A DNA stretch of 64,000 nt from CAVSIP01 sp963728075 (lineage in GTDB: Bacteria; Actinomycetota; Actinomycetes; JAFAQI01; DASSKL01). The stretch lies in the NCBI GenBank assembly GCA_963728075.1, contig CAVSIP010000008.1, positions 124,001 to 188,000 on the forward strand, given 5' to 3'. Of this stretch, positions 1-7,815 are shown one piece after another. The notes beneath the pieces are model-generated. The model was not told the origin of the DNA. It worked only from the letters and a program-made list of their open reading frames with translations, and ran no database searches. The position numbers were made by a program, and so were the translations under genes. Positions within the stretch are counted from its first letter, which is position 1, and the number at the start of each line of letters is the position of its first letter.

Positions 1-188
1 ACGACCGGCGCAGCCTGCACGTCGCGGTGGAGGACGCCAGCCGCGGCGTGGTCGACGTGGTCCGCGTGCTCGACGGCGAAGGCGTGGAGATCGTCGCGAT
101 CGAGGTGCACAAGCCCACGCTGGACGACGTCTTCCTGTCGCTCACCGGGCACCGGGCCGAGGACGAGGTGGAGGAGATCCCGGCGTGA
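1..188 (+). CDS. ABC exporter ATP-binding protein, DrrA type (3' end only)
   Basis: The window opens inside this gene; the reading frame begins at base 3 and ends in TGA at 186-188. About 61 C-terminal residues are visible, containing PTLDDVFLSLTGH, the tail typical of daunorubicin-resistance (DrrA) ATPases, which follows the nucleotide-binding domain. The Walker motifs lie upstream, outside the window. The stop overlaps the GTG of the next gene (GTGA), so the two are translationally coupled and form an ATPase/permease pair. Substrate unknown; drug or lipid export is the family norm. Confidence 0.85.
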   Translation, partial: DRRSLHVAVEDASRGVVDVVRVLDGEGVEIVAIEVHKPTLDDVFLSLTGHRAEDEVEEIPA

Positions 189-973
189 GCACTGCTGGTG
201 GGGGGACGGCGGCACTGCGCTGGGCGGTCAGCGACTCGCTCGTCATCACCTGGCGCAACCTGGTCGGGGTGCTGCGGCTGCCGCAGCTCATCGTGTTCAC
301 CTTCGTGCAGCCGATCATGTTCGTGCTGCTGTTCCGGTACGTCTTCGGCGGCGCCATCCCGATCCCGGGCGTCTCCTACGTCGACTACCTGATGCCCGGC
401 ATCTTCGTGCAGACGGTGCTCTTCGGCGGCGTGCAGACCGGCATCGGGCTGGCGCAGGACATGGGTCTCGGTCTCATCGACCGGTTCCGCTCGCTGCCGA
501 TGGCACGGTCGGCGGTGCTCGCCGGCCGCACGCTGGCCGACCTGGTACGCAACGTCTTCGTCGTCGCGCTCATGGTGGCGATCGGGTTCGCCGTGGGATT
601 TCGCATCCACACGCCGTGGTACGCGTTCACCGCGGCGATGGGCCTGCTGCTGTTCGTCGGCTTCTCGTTCAGCTGGATGATGGCCCTCATCGGCCTGTCC
701 GTGGGCGACGAGGAGGCGGCGCAGGCCGCGACCTTCCCGGTCATCTTCCCGCTGACGTTCGCCTCGAGCGCGTTCGTCCCGACCGCGACGATGCCGGGCT
801 GGTTGCAGGTGTTCGCCGAGCACCAGCCGGTGACGTACACGATCAACGCCGTGCGCGACCTCGTGCTCGGCGGCCCGACAGCCGTGGACTTCTGGGCGGC
901 TACCGGCTGGGCGGCCGGCATGCTGCTGGTGTTCGTCCCGCTGTCGGTGTCGAGGTACCGCAAGTCGGTCTGA
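185..973 (+). CDS. ABC-2 type transporter permease, DrrB type
   Basis: A 262-residue integral membrane protein with about six hydrophobic segments: residues 35-55, a pair around 65-90, 115-145, 150-170, 185-205 and a last helix near 235-255 ending in a basic tail. The segment after the second helix (GLIDRFRSLPMARSAVL) is the characteristic cytoplasmic loop of ABC-2 permeases of the DrrB/NodJ kind. It starts at GTG overlapping the stop of the ATPase gene, so it forms the membrane half of the exporter. Substrate cannot be deduced. Confidence 0.88.
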   Translation: MSTAGGGTAALRWAVSDSLVITWRNLVGVLRLPQLIVFTFVQPIMFVLLFRYVFGGAIPIPGVSYVDYLMPGIFVQTVLFGGVQTGIGLAQDMGLGLIDRFRSLPMARSAVLAGRTLADLVRNVFVVALMVAIGFAVGFRIHTPWYAFTAAMGLLLFVGFSFSWMMALIGLSVGDEEAAQAATFPVIFPLTFASSAFVPTATMPGWLQVFAEHQPVTYTINAVRDLVLGGPTAVDFWAATGWAAGMLLVFVPLSVSRYRKSV

Positions 974-974
974 C

Positions 975-1778
975 GTGGACCTCCGCCCGGGCCTGGTGGC
1001 CGCCGCCTGTGGGGCTGTGCTGGCTGCGGGGGTCGCCACGGTGGCCTCCGGGGCGGCACGTCCGGTCGACGAGGGGGTGGCGACGATCCGTACGGCCGCG
1101 GCCACGCTGCAGGATGCCGGCACGTACCGGATGTCCCTCGTCATGACGGTGACGGGTCCGGGTGTGGGCTACAGCGTGGTCGGCTCGGGCGCGTTCGACC
1201 AGGCGCTGCACCGCGCCACGTTCACCGAGAGCGTGCGGGGCCGCCGGGTCGACCTGCGCGGTGACGGTGACGTCGTGTACGTCCACCTGCCGGCTTGCCT
1301 GCGGCCGCGGGCCGGAGGCAAGGAGTGGGGGTCGTACACGGTGCCCGGCGGGGTGCCGGCGGCGCAGGGCGTGGCCGACCCGCTGGCGCTGCTGCGGGCG
1401 CTGGGCAGCAGTGGGCACGACGTCACGGTCGTGGGGCGCGAGGACGTGCGGCACACGCCGACCACGCACTACCAGGGGGATCTCGGCGCGGCGGCGCTGC
1501 TCGGCGTGCTGCCGGCGCAGCTGCGCTCCGAGCAGGCCGGCCGGGTGCTCGCCGCGCTGGCCGGCAGCGGGGTGCCCGTCGACGTCTGGATCGCCGACGA
1601 CGGCACCGTACGCCGGGCCGCGCTGCGTCTGGACGCGCCGCCGCAGTCCGTCTTCGTGACGATGGAGACCTACGGCTTCGGTGACCACCTGGCCGTCGCC
1701 GTCCCACGCCCAGGCGACGCGGCCCGGCTCGCGCGGCTCGCAGACCTGCTGCGGTTGGCGGCCGGTGAGGGCTGCTGA
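975..1778 (+). CDS. exported protein, LppX/LprG-like fold suspected
   Basis: 267 residues, GTG start one base after the permease stop, so probably in the same operon. Residues 1-28 look like a signal peptide (hydrophobic VAAACGAVLAAGVATVAS) without a convincing lipobox. The rest alternates short beta-strand-like stretches (YRMSLVMTVTG, GAFDQALHRATFTE, DVVYVHLP), the pattern seen in LppX/LprG-type lipid-binding proteins of actinobacteria; this assignment is by pattern only. It ends 3 bases before the convergent F420 enzyme gene. A role as periplasmic partner of the exporter is an inference. Confidence 0.6.
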   Translation: MDLRPGLVAAACGAVLAAGVATVASGAARPVDEGVATIRTAAATLQDAGTYRMSLVMTVTGPGVGYSVVGSGAFDQALHRATFTESVRGRRVDLRGDGDVVYVHLPACLRPRAGGKEWGSYTVPGGVPAAQGVADPLALLRALGSSGHDVTVVGREDVRHTPTTHYQGDLGAAALLGVLPAQLRSEQAGRVLAALAGSGVPVDVWIADDGTVRRAALRLDAPPQSVFVTMETYGFGDHLAVAVPRPGDAARLARLADLLRLAAGEGC

Positions 1779-1781
1779 CGC

Positions 1782-2714
1782 TCAGCGCAGCTGCGGCAGC
1801 ACGTCGGACGCCAGCACGTCGAGGTGGTCCAGGTCGTGCAGGTCGAGCACCTGCAGGTAGACGCGCTGCGCGCCGGCTTCGGCGAAGCGCCCCAGCCGGT
1901 CGACCACCTCCGCCGGCGTGCCCGTGACGCCGTTCTGCCGCAGCTCCTCGACGTCGCGGCCGATGGCGTCCGCCCGCCGCCGGACGGCCGCCTCCTCCCG
2001 CCCGCAGCAGACCACCAGTGCGACGGAGTACGTCAGGTCGTCCGCGTCCCGGCCCGCCGCGGTGCAGGCATCCCGGACCCGCCCGAACTGCGTGCTCGCC
2101 TGTTCCAGCGAGGGGAACGGGACGTTGAACTCGTCGGCGAAGCGGGCGGCCAGCCGGGGCGTGCGCTTGGGGCCGTGACCGCCGATGACGACCGGCGGGT
2201 GCGGGTCCTGCACCGGCTTGGGGCGCGCCGGGGAGTCCTCGACGGTGTAGTGCCTGCCCTGGAAGGAGAACGTCTGCCCGTCCGGGGTGGACCACATCCC
2301 GTGGATGATCTCGAGCTGCTCCTCGAGCCGCTCGAACCGCTCACCCGTGGGCGGGAACGGGATCCCGTACGCCCGGTGCTCGTCGGTGAACCACCCGGCG
2401 CCGAGGCCGAGCTCCACCCGGCCCTCGCTCATCTGGTCGACCTGCGCCACGCTGACGGCGAGCGGGCCGGGCAGCCGGAAGGTCGCCGACGTCACCAGCG
2501 TGCCGAGGCGGATGCGGGACGTCTCCCGCGCCAGCGCACCGAGCGTCACCCAGGCGTCGGTCGGCCCCGGTCGACCGTCGACCCCACCCATGTGCAGGTA
2601 GTGGTCGGAGCGGAAGAACGCGTCGAAGCCGCCGTCCTCCGCGGCCTCGGCGACGGCGAGCAGGTCGTCGTACGTCGCGCCTTGCTGCGGCTCGGTGAAG
2701 ATCCGGACCTGCAC
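1782..2714 (-). CDS. LLM-class F420-dependent oxidoreductase
   Basis: 310 residues with the bacterial-luciferase TIM-barrel pattern: N-terminal strand MQVRIFTEPQQ, then GGFDAFFRSDHY, the barrel segment RIRLGTLVTSATFRLPG and GRVELGLGAGWF, all typical of the F420-dependent luciferase-like monooxygenase family. PPVVIGGHGPKRTPRLAARF is the usual phosphate-binding region of the cofactor. Such enzymes use reduced F420 rather than FMN in actinobacteria, but the substrate is unknown. The gene follows the Sec-OsmC gene by three bases on the same strand, so the two are probably cotranscribed. Confidence 0.88.
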   Translation of the reverse strand: MQVRIFTEPQQGATYDDLLAVAEAAEDGGFDAFFRSDHYLHMGGVDGRPGPTDAWVTLGALARETSRIRLGTLVTSATFRLPGPLAVSVAQVDQMSEGRVELGLGAGWFTDEHRAYGIPFPPTGERFERLEEQLEIIHGMWSTPDGQTFSFQGRHYTVEDSPARPKPVQDPHPPVVIGGHGPKRTPRLAARFADEFNVPFPSLEQASTQFGRVRDACTAAGRDADDLTYSVALVVCCGREEAAVRRRADAIGRDVEELRQNGVTGTPAEVVDRLGRFAEAGAQRVYLQVLDLHDLDHLDVLASDVLPQLR

Positions 2715-2717
2715 CAG

Positions 2718-3173
2718 CTACTCCCAGGATGTCGTCACGTCGATGGCGTCGCGGATGCTGCGCGCGACCGGGCAGTGGTCGGCGTGGAAGCCGAGCACCC
2801 GGTCGACGGTCTCACGTTGGTCCTCCGGGACGGTGAACCCGGTGTAGGTGACGTGGATCCGTCTGATGACCAGCGTGCTGCCGTCGAGCTCGATCTCACC
2901 GCGACCGGTGCCCACCAGACCGGTGGGGTCGATCCGCCGGGCCGCGAGGGCCCCGGCGAACGTGCCGGTGAGTCAACCGGCGGCGGCGCCGACGACGTAG
3001 TCCAGCGTCGTCGCGTGCGGCGGGAAGTCCTCGGGGGAGACGCCGTAGTGCTCGGCCACCTCGCTGTGCACGCCGAACATCACCGGCTCGTCCTCGGCGG
3101 GGAGGAACGCCTTGCGCACCGGCCCACCGACGCGCTCGATCCGGACGTTCGAGACGTACGCGACGTCGCCCAT
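2718..3173 (-). CDS. OsmC-family peroxidase with in-frame UGA (probable selenocysteine) at the catalytic position
   Basis: Reading straight through one TGA (2975-2973) gives a 151-residue OsmC-like protein of normal length. Residues 1-66 end in HATTLDYVVGAAAG; codon 67 is TGA; the frame resumes LTGTFAGALAARRI and ends in DAIDVTTSWE. In OsmC/Ohr proteins this helix position carries the peroxidatic cysteine (here it would read AAGCLTGTF), and the second conserved cysteine is present in ADHCPVARSI. Family knowledge: OsmC reduces organic hydroperoxides with a Cys pair, and Sec forms have been described. The start ATG at 3173 has a good ribosome site (GGGAGG). Alternative: a nonsense mutation or a base error, less likely because a second such gene is present at 45619-46080. 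Confidence 0.8.
2936..2975 (-). promoter_or_regulatory. UGA codon with candidate bacterial SECIS hairpin (OsmC gene)
   Basis: UGA is at 2975-2973. In the mRNA, 15 nt later, GCCGGG (2957-2952) pairs with CCCGGC (2941-2936) around a 10-nt loop starting with G, so the loop begins 21 nt after the UGA, within the range usual for bacterial SECIS elements. A competing shorter hairpin CCGGC/GCCGG lies at 2968-2953. In GC-rich DNA such pairings arise by chance, so this is supporting evidence only. Confidence 0.4.
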
Positions 3174-3219
3174 GAGGCCTCCCGGTGCAGGTGCGGTGGC
3201 TGCGTGCGAGGGTGGCGGC

Positions 3220-4059
3220 GTGGCCGCGTCCCCGCTCGTCAGTGTGCCGGATCTTCTCGAGCGCCGCGCCGGCCGCCCCGCGCCGGTGCTGCTCGACGTG
3301 CGGTGGCGGCTCGCCGGTCCACCGGGTCGCGACGAGTATCTCGCAGGCCACCTGCCGGGTGCCCGTTTCGTCGACCTCGACCGCGACCTGGCCGCCCCGC
3401 CCGGGAGCTCGGGTCGGCATCCGTTGCCGGACGCACCGGCGTTCGAGGCGGCCATGCGCCGCTGCGGGGTGCGGGAGGCGAGCCCGGTGGTGGTGTACGA
3501 CGCCGCTGACGGGTCCGTGGCCGCCCGCGCCTGGTGGCTGCTGCGCTACTTCGGCCACCGCGACGTGACCCTGCTCGACGGCGGGTACGCCGCCTGGGTG
3601 GCCGCGGGCGAGCCGGTGGAGACCGGTGGGCCGGCTCCGGGCGTACCGGGCGACTTCACGGCGCGGGCCGGTGGGCTGCCGCTGCTCGACGCCGACGCCG
3701 CCGCCGGGGTCGCCGCCGACGGTGTACTGCTCGACGCCCGAGCGGGCGAGCGCTACCGCGGCGAGGTCGAGCCGGTGGACCCGGTCGCCGGGCACGTGCC
3801 CGGCGCGGTCAGCGCGCCGACCGCAGGCAACGTCGGCGGCGACGGGCACCTCCTGCCGGCCGACCGGCTGCGCGCGCGCTTCGCCGCGCTCGGGGTCGAC
3901 GGGACCCGGCCGGTGGGCGCCTACTGCGGGTCCGGGGTCACCGCCGCCCACACCGTGCTGGCGCTGCAGCTGGCGGGCGTCGAGGCGGCGCTGTACGTGG
4001 GCTCCTGGAGCGAGTGGGCCGCCCAGGGCCGGCCGGTGGCGACGGGCGGACGGCCGTGA
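3220..4059 (+). CDS. thiosulfate sulfurtransferase, two rhodanese domains
   Basis: 279 residues with tandem rhodanese domains. The first (about 10-125) has DVRWRLAGPPGRDEYLAGHLPGA without an active-site cysteine; the second (about 145-275) carries the loop YCGSGVTA with Cys236, the persulfide-forming residue. This is the TST/MST layout. The GTG start at 3220 follows a GAGGG ribosome site, and is preferred to longer in-frame starts lacking one. Divergent from the Sec-OsmC gene (47 bp apart). It overlaps the next gene by four bases (GTGA). Role: sulfur transfer from thiosulfate or mercaptopyruvate; a link to selenium metabolism is only speculation. Confidence 0.9.
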   Translation: MAASPLVSVPDLLERRAGRPAPVLLDVRWRLAGPPGRDEYLAGHLPGARFVDLDRDLAAPPGSSGRHPLPDAPAFEAAMRRCGVREASPVVVYDAADGSVAARAWWLLRYFGHRDVTLLDGGYAAWVAAGEPVETGGPAPGVPGDFTARAGGLPLLDADAAAGVAADGVLLDARAGERYRGEVEPVDPVAGHVPGAVSAPTAGNVGGDGHLLPADRLRARFAALGVDGTRPVGAYCGSGVTAAHTVLALQLAGVEAALYVGSWSEWAAQGRPVATGGRP

Positions 4060-4427
4060 CCGGCGAGGAGCCGGTCGTCCGGCTGGAGCGCTGGGAGGGG
4101 CCGTGGGACGCCGACGACCCGGACGCCAACTTCAAGGCCGATGTCGCGCTCTATGCCCGGCTGGACCCGCTCGCCACCGTCCGCGGGCTGGCCGGGAACC
4201 TGGGGATCCCCGAAGGTGCGGTCGTCCGCTACGTCCTGGCGAGGTGGACCACGGGCGGCTCGGGTGGACTGCTCGAGCTCGGGCCGACCATGGTGCATCG
4301 GCTGTGGGAGCCGGTCGAGCGCGCCGAGCGGGAGGGTACGGACGAGGCGCGGCTCGCGGCGTACGGCCAGCTGCGCCAGATGATCGAGTGGCTCCGGCTG
4401 CCGCTCGACCGGCCCGACGTCTACTGA
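4056..4427 (+). CDS. small conserved actinobacterial protein (DUF6027-like)
   Basis: 123 residues, soluble and acidic, no signal peptide. It begins EEPVVRLERWEGPWDADD and contains LARWTTGGSGGLLELGPTM and LRQMIEWLRLPL. I recall this pattern from a conserved actinobacterial family placed next to rhodanese genes and named DUF6027; the number is from memory. No catalytic motif is visible. GTG start overlaps the rhodanese stop, so it is translationally coupled to it; the C-terminus overlaps the convergent neighbour by 7 bp. Confidence 0.75.
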   Translation: MTGEEPVVRLERWEGPWDADDPDANFKADVALYARLDPLATVRGLAGNLGIPEGAVVRYVLARWTTGGSGGLLELGPTMVHRLWEPVERAEREGTDEARLAAYGQLRQMIEWLRLPLDRPDVY

Positions 4428-4870
4428 GCCGACGCGAACCGGTCCCGGTCGGCCGCCGTGGCGAAGCCGACCACCGCCCACGTCTCGCCCGCGCCGGCCC
4501 GCCGCAGTCCCTCGACCCGGTGGTTGCCGTCCTCGAGCACCAGGACGCCGTCCTGGTACGTCACCACCACGGGCGGCAGCTGGGCGGGGTCGTCCGCCTG
4601 CTCGGCCATGTCGTCGACGTCGTCGCGCCAGTCGTCCTCGCCGGTCACGCGCAGCACGGGGTGCCCCGCCGGCCCGGCGAACCGGTGCAGCCGCTCGATC
4701 GGCACCAGCACCGGACCGAGCCAGTGCCGGGGAGGGTCGGTCAGCTTCGCCGCGAGCACCTCGTTGTCGCTGCCCGGGCTGGCCAGGAAATCTGCCAGCC
4801 AGTCCTCGAGCGCTCCGCGTCCGGCGGCCTGCCGCGCGGTCGTGACCGAGAAGGGGTGCTCCGCTGCCAT
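4421..4870 (-). CDS. ParB-N-domain-like stand-alone protein
   Basis: 149 residues. The C-terminal half has VVVTYQDGVLVLEDGNHRVEGLRRAGAG, close to the GNHR motif and following helix of ParB/sulfiredoxin-fold nucleotide-binding domains. The N-terminal half is unassigned (LEDWLADFLASPGS). No helix-turn-helix is present, so this is not a plasmid or chromosome partition ParB. The start ATG is preceded at 6 nt by TAAGGC, suggesting a leaderless mRNA. Function unknown; CTPase or other nucleotide use by this fold is possible. Confidence 0.6.
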   Translation of the reverse strand: MAAEHPFSVTTARQAAGRGALEDWLADFLASPGSDNEVLAAKLTDPPRHWLGPVLVPIERLHRFAGPAGHPVLRVTGEDDWRDDVDDMAEQADDPAQLPPVVVTYQDGVLVLEDGNHRVEGLRRAGAGETWAVVGFATAADRDRFASAQ

Positions 4871-4876
4871 GACCAG

Positions 4877-4882
4877 GCCTTA
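4877..4882 (-). promoter_or_regulatory. possible -10 element of a leaderless promoter
   Basis: TAAGGC on the minus strand is followed by exactly 6 nt (CTGGTC) and then the ATG at 4870, matching the spacing of other leaderless promoters in this window. The final base is C instead of T, so the match is imperfect. Confidence 0.3.
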
Positions 4883-4910
4883 CCCGTCCTGCGCGAGCGT
4901 GCCCCTCGGA

Positions 4911-5543
4911 TCAGCTCACGGTGGGGACGAGGTGCGGGGTCTCGTTGAACGAGCGCAGGGTCCACAGCCGCGTGGTGCCGTCGTGCTCCCACTCGGTGAT
5001 CCCGGTGTTCGTCGGCCGCAGCCCGCTGTGCCGGCCCGACCGGGGCATGCCCAGCAGCACCCGCAGCGAGGCCATGATCACCCCGGCATGGCAGACCGCG
5101 ACGACCGTCTGCCCGGCGTACTCGCGGGCCACCCGTGCGAGCATCGACTCGACGCGCGCGTGGAAGCTGTTCCAGCTCTCGCCCTCCGGCGCGAACACCC
5201 GCTCGGGCTCGTCCTGCATGACGAAGGTGCCGTACCGCTCGCCGTACTCGGCCCACTCCAGGCCGTCGGCCTCGCCGGTGTGGACCTCGCACAGGTCGCA
5301 CTGCTCCTCGACGGTGTCGAACCCGAGCGCGGGCGCGATGATGCGCGCCGTCTCGACCGCCCGGGGCAGCGTGCTCGCGAGGAGCGCGTCGGGCCTCACC
5401 CGGTCGTGGCGGCCCAGGTAGTCGCGCAGCGACGCGGCCTGGTCCCGGCCGAGCTCGGTGAGCCCGCCGCAGCCCCGCCGGCCGGGGACGAGCCCCTGGA
5501 GGCCGGCATGCGCGTCGCCGTGGCGTACGAGGAGCAGCCGCAC
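4911..5543 (-). CDS. histidine phosphatase family protein (phosphoglycerate mutase-like)
   Basis: 210 residues starting VRLLLVRHGDAHAG, with the catalytic RHG at residues 7-9, the second arginine in ASTLPRAVETARII, and the C-terminal proton-donor/His region TVVAVCHAGVIMASL. These are the hallmarks of the branch 1 histidine phosphatases (GpmB/CobC-like). Substrate not deducible. The GTG start lies five bases after the stop of the sigma factor gene on the same strand, so it is probably expressed as the distal gene of that transcript. Confidence 0.87.
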   Translation of the reverse strand: MRLLLVRHGDAHAGLQGLVPGRRGCGGLTELGRDQAASLRDYLGRHDRVRPDALLASTLPRAVETARIIAPALGFDTVEEQCDLCEVHTGEADGLEWAEYGERYGTFVMQDEPERVFAPEGESWNSFHARVESMLARVAREYAGQTVVAVCHAGVIMASLRVLLGMPRSGRHSGLRPTNTGITEWEHDGTTRLWTLRSFNETPHLVPTVS

Positions 5544-5548
5544 GCGGC

Positions 5549-6931
5549 TCAGTCGAGGTAGTCGCGCAGCTTCTGCGACCGCGACGGGTGGCGCAGCTTC
5601 GACAGCGTGCGCGCCTCGATCTGGCGGATCCGCTCGCGGGTCAGCCCGAACTCCTTGCCGATCTCGTCGAGGGTGCGCGGCTGGCCGTCTGTGAGGCCGA
5701 ACCGCATCGACACGACGGCGGCCTCGCGTGGCGGCAGCGTCTTGAGGATGTCCTGCAGCTCCTCCTGGAGCAGCCCGAACGTCACGACCTCCGCGGCGAC
5801 CGGGGCGTCGGTGTCCTCGATGAAGTCGCCGAGCACGGAGTCAGCGTCGTCGCCGACGGTCGTCTCCAGCGAGATGGGGTCACGCGCGTAGCCCTGGATC
5901 TCCAGCACCTTGTCCGGGTCCATGTCGAGCTCGGCGGCGAGCTCCTCGGGGGTCGGCTCCCGGCCGAGGTCCTGCAGCATCTGCCGCTGCACGCGGGTGA
6001 GCTTGTTGATCTGCTCGACCATGTGCACGGGGATCCGGATCGTGCGCGCCTGGTCCGCCATCGCGCGGGTGATGGCCTGGCGGATCCACCAGGTGGCGTA
6101 CGTCGAGAACTTGTAGCCCTTGGTGTAGTCGAACTTCTCCACCGCGCGGATGAGGCCGAGGTTGCCTTCCTGGATGAGGTCCAGGAAGGCCATGCCGCGG
6201 CCGGTGTACCGCTTGGCCAGCGAGACCACGAGGCGCAGGTTCGCCTCGAGCAGGTGGTCCTTGGCGCGCTGGCCGTCGGCGGCGATCCAGTCGAGGTCAC
6301 GGCGCATGGCGGCCGGCAGCTTGAGCTCGCCGTTCTCAGCCTGGCGCAGCTTCTCAGCGGCGAAGAGCCCCGCCTCGATCCGCTTCGCGAGCTCGACCTC
6401 CTGCTCCGCGTTGAGCAGGGCGACCCGGCCGATCTCCTTGAGGTAGGCGCGCACGAGGTCCGTCGAGGGGGCGACCTCGTCTTCGACCGCGAGCGGGGTT
6501 TCCTCCTCCTCGTCCTCCGCGGAGGCGTCGGGACCGGACGGCTCCTCCTCGGTCTCCCCGGCGTCCTCGTCGGCCTTGGCGCTGCCGTCCTGGGCAGCCT
6601 TGGCGCCCTTCTTGCGGGCCGGCTTCGCCTGCGCCGGCTCGCCCTCGCCGTCCTGCTTCGCGGTCGCGGCGCTCTTCGCCGTCTTGCCCTTCGCCGGGCG
6701 CCGCGGCTTGGGCGTCTCCTCGGTGTCGGTCACCAGCTCGATGCCGGCGTCGGTGAGGGTGCGCATGATCCGCTTCGCCGCGGCGGCGGTGGCGCCGGCG
6801 TCCTGCAGGGTCGCCTTCACCTCGTCGAGGGGGAGACTGCCCTTGCGGCGCCCACGCTTGATCAGGGCGTCGACGTCCACGCCCGAATCGGGGTCCGAGC
6901 GGGTCGCGGCGGCGGAGCTGGCCATGGTCAC
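5549..6931 (-). CDS. rpoD: principal RNA polymerase sigma factor (sigma-70 group 1, HrdB/SigA type)
   Basis: 460 residues. Residues 1-90 form a region 1.1-like domain (ALIKRGRRKGSLPLDEV), followed by a Lys/Ala/Glu-rich linker to about residue 155. Region 1.2 is DLVRAYLKEIGRVALLNA, region 2 includes RYTGRGMAFLDLIQEGNLGL and STYATWWIRQAITRAMADQ, region 3 follows, and region 4 ends GLTRERIRQIEARTLSKLR. This full set with region 1.1 marks the essential housekeeping sigma factor. The GTG at 6931 has GAAAGG six bases upstream; the ATG two codons later is further from it. The phosphatase gene follows. Confidence 0.97.
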   Translation of the reverse strand: MTMASSAAATRSDPDSGVDVDALIKRGRRKGSLPLDEVKATLQDAGATAAAAKRIMRTLTDAGIELVTDTEETPKPRRPAKGKTAKSAATAKQDGEGEPAQAKPARKKGAKAAQDGSAKADEDAGETEEEPSGPDASAEDEEEETPLAVEDEVAPSTDLVRAYLKEIGRVALLNAEQEVELAKRIEAGLFAAEKLRQAENGELKLPAAMRRDLDWIAADGQRAKDHLLEANLRLVVSLAKRYTGRGMAFLDLIQEGNLGLIRAVEKFDYTKGYKFSTYATWWIRQAITRAMADQARTIRIPVHMVEQINKLTRVQRQMLQDLGREPTPEELAAELDMDPDKVLEIQGYARDPISLETTVGDDADSVLGDFIEDTDAPVAAEVVTFGLLQEELQDILKTLPPREAAVVSMRFGLTDGQPRTLDEIGKEFGLTRERIRQIEARTLSKLRHPSRSQKLRDYLD

Positions 6932-7232
6932 GAAGAGCCTTTCGCCTCGGTCGTCGTTGTCGGCTGTCGCTGGTTACGTGGCTGGGCTGGTGGCGCGTGG
7001 TTCCGGCGCGACGAGCTCGCGTGCCCGGGCGCCGTGGCGGTCACGGTGTCCTGGAACAAGCGTGACTGACCGTCACGGGCGGTGACGACGTTCTCCACCT
7101 GCGTTCCACTGCACCGGATGGTAAGTCGAATCCGCGCGAAGTGCGAGCCGCTGGGCCGGCGCGTTCTGTCGTCCTCGCCCAGATCTGTCCCGGTCAGGAC
7201 CGCTTGACAGACCCCCTTCCGCAGCCCCCCGT
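6932..7232. other. intergenic region upstream of the sigma factor gene
   Basis: About 300 bp without a supportable gene. It must hold the sigma factor promoter, but I see no clear -35/-10 pair on the minus strand. An inverted repeat CGTGAC-TGACC-GTCACG occupies 7061-7077 and could be an operator. TTGACA occurs on the plus strand at 7204-7209 without a matching -10 box. Confidence 0.4.
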
Positions 7233-7766
7233 TCACAGCCCCGCGTACCAGTTCGCCACCGCGCGGCCGATCTCCTGCGCGGAGTCCTCCCGCACGAAGT
7301 GGATGCCCGGCACGGTGACCTGCTGCTGGTTGGGCCACGTGCGGACGAACTCCCGCTGGGCGCCGGTGAGGATGGCGCCGGGCTCGGCGTTGACGAACAA
7401 GCTTCGGCACGTCGCTCGCGGCGAGCCACTCGGCGTACGCGGTGGCGATCTCGACGACGTCGGCGGGCTCGCGGTGCCGGTTGGCCCAGTCGAAGCCGAG
7501 GGCGGACCCCCAGTCGTGGACCACGAGCGTGGCGTTGCGCTGTACGCCGTGCGTGTCGAGCAGCGCGTCGAGGTGGCGCCGGTGGTCCACGAACCGGTCG
7601 CTGGCCGGCCCGGGGTCCGGCAGGCGGTCAGCTCGGGGATCACGGTGCGCCAGAGGTAGGACGACGTCGGGTTGCCGTGCAGGAGCACGACCGGGTCGCC
7701 CTCGCCGACCTCCACGTACGCCATCCGCCGGCCGAGCACGTCCGCGTACCGCTTCTCGTAGGCCAT
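7233..7766 (-). pseudogene. dhaA: haloalkane dehalogenase remnant (internal deletions and frameshifts)
   Basis: The N-terminus (AYVEVGEGDPVVLLHGNPTS) and C-terminus (VNAEPGAILTGAQREF ... GIHFVREDS) are those of DhaA-type alpha/beta hydrolases that release halide from haloalkanes. The nucleophile region LVVHDWGSALGFDWANRHRE is in a different frame (about 7625-7402). Against the usual length of about 290-300 residues, a stretch before the LPDPGPAS segment and the whole cap domain after NRHRE are missing, and the frame changes near 7625 and 7402 (the latter by one extra base in AAGCTTGTTC). The remaining segments are very well conserved, so decay is recent or the assembly has collapsed here. Confidence 0.75.
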
Positions 7767-7815
7767 GGCTGACTGCTACTACGGTGGGGTTCCCGACCAG
7801 CCAGGAGGGTCCCCC

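Noticed and set aside
2718..2915. Treating the OsmC C-terminal half as a separate 65-residue gene
   Set aside because: It lies in the same frame as the upstream part, has no own ribosome site, and together they make one normal-length OsmC protein with only the catalytic codon altered.
7100..7150. A tRNA-like TCGAATCC word
   Set aside because: No matching acceptor stem or anticodon arm could be built around it.
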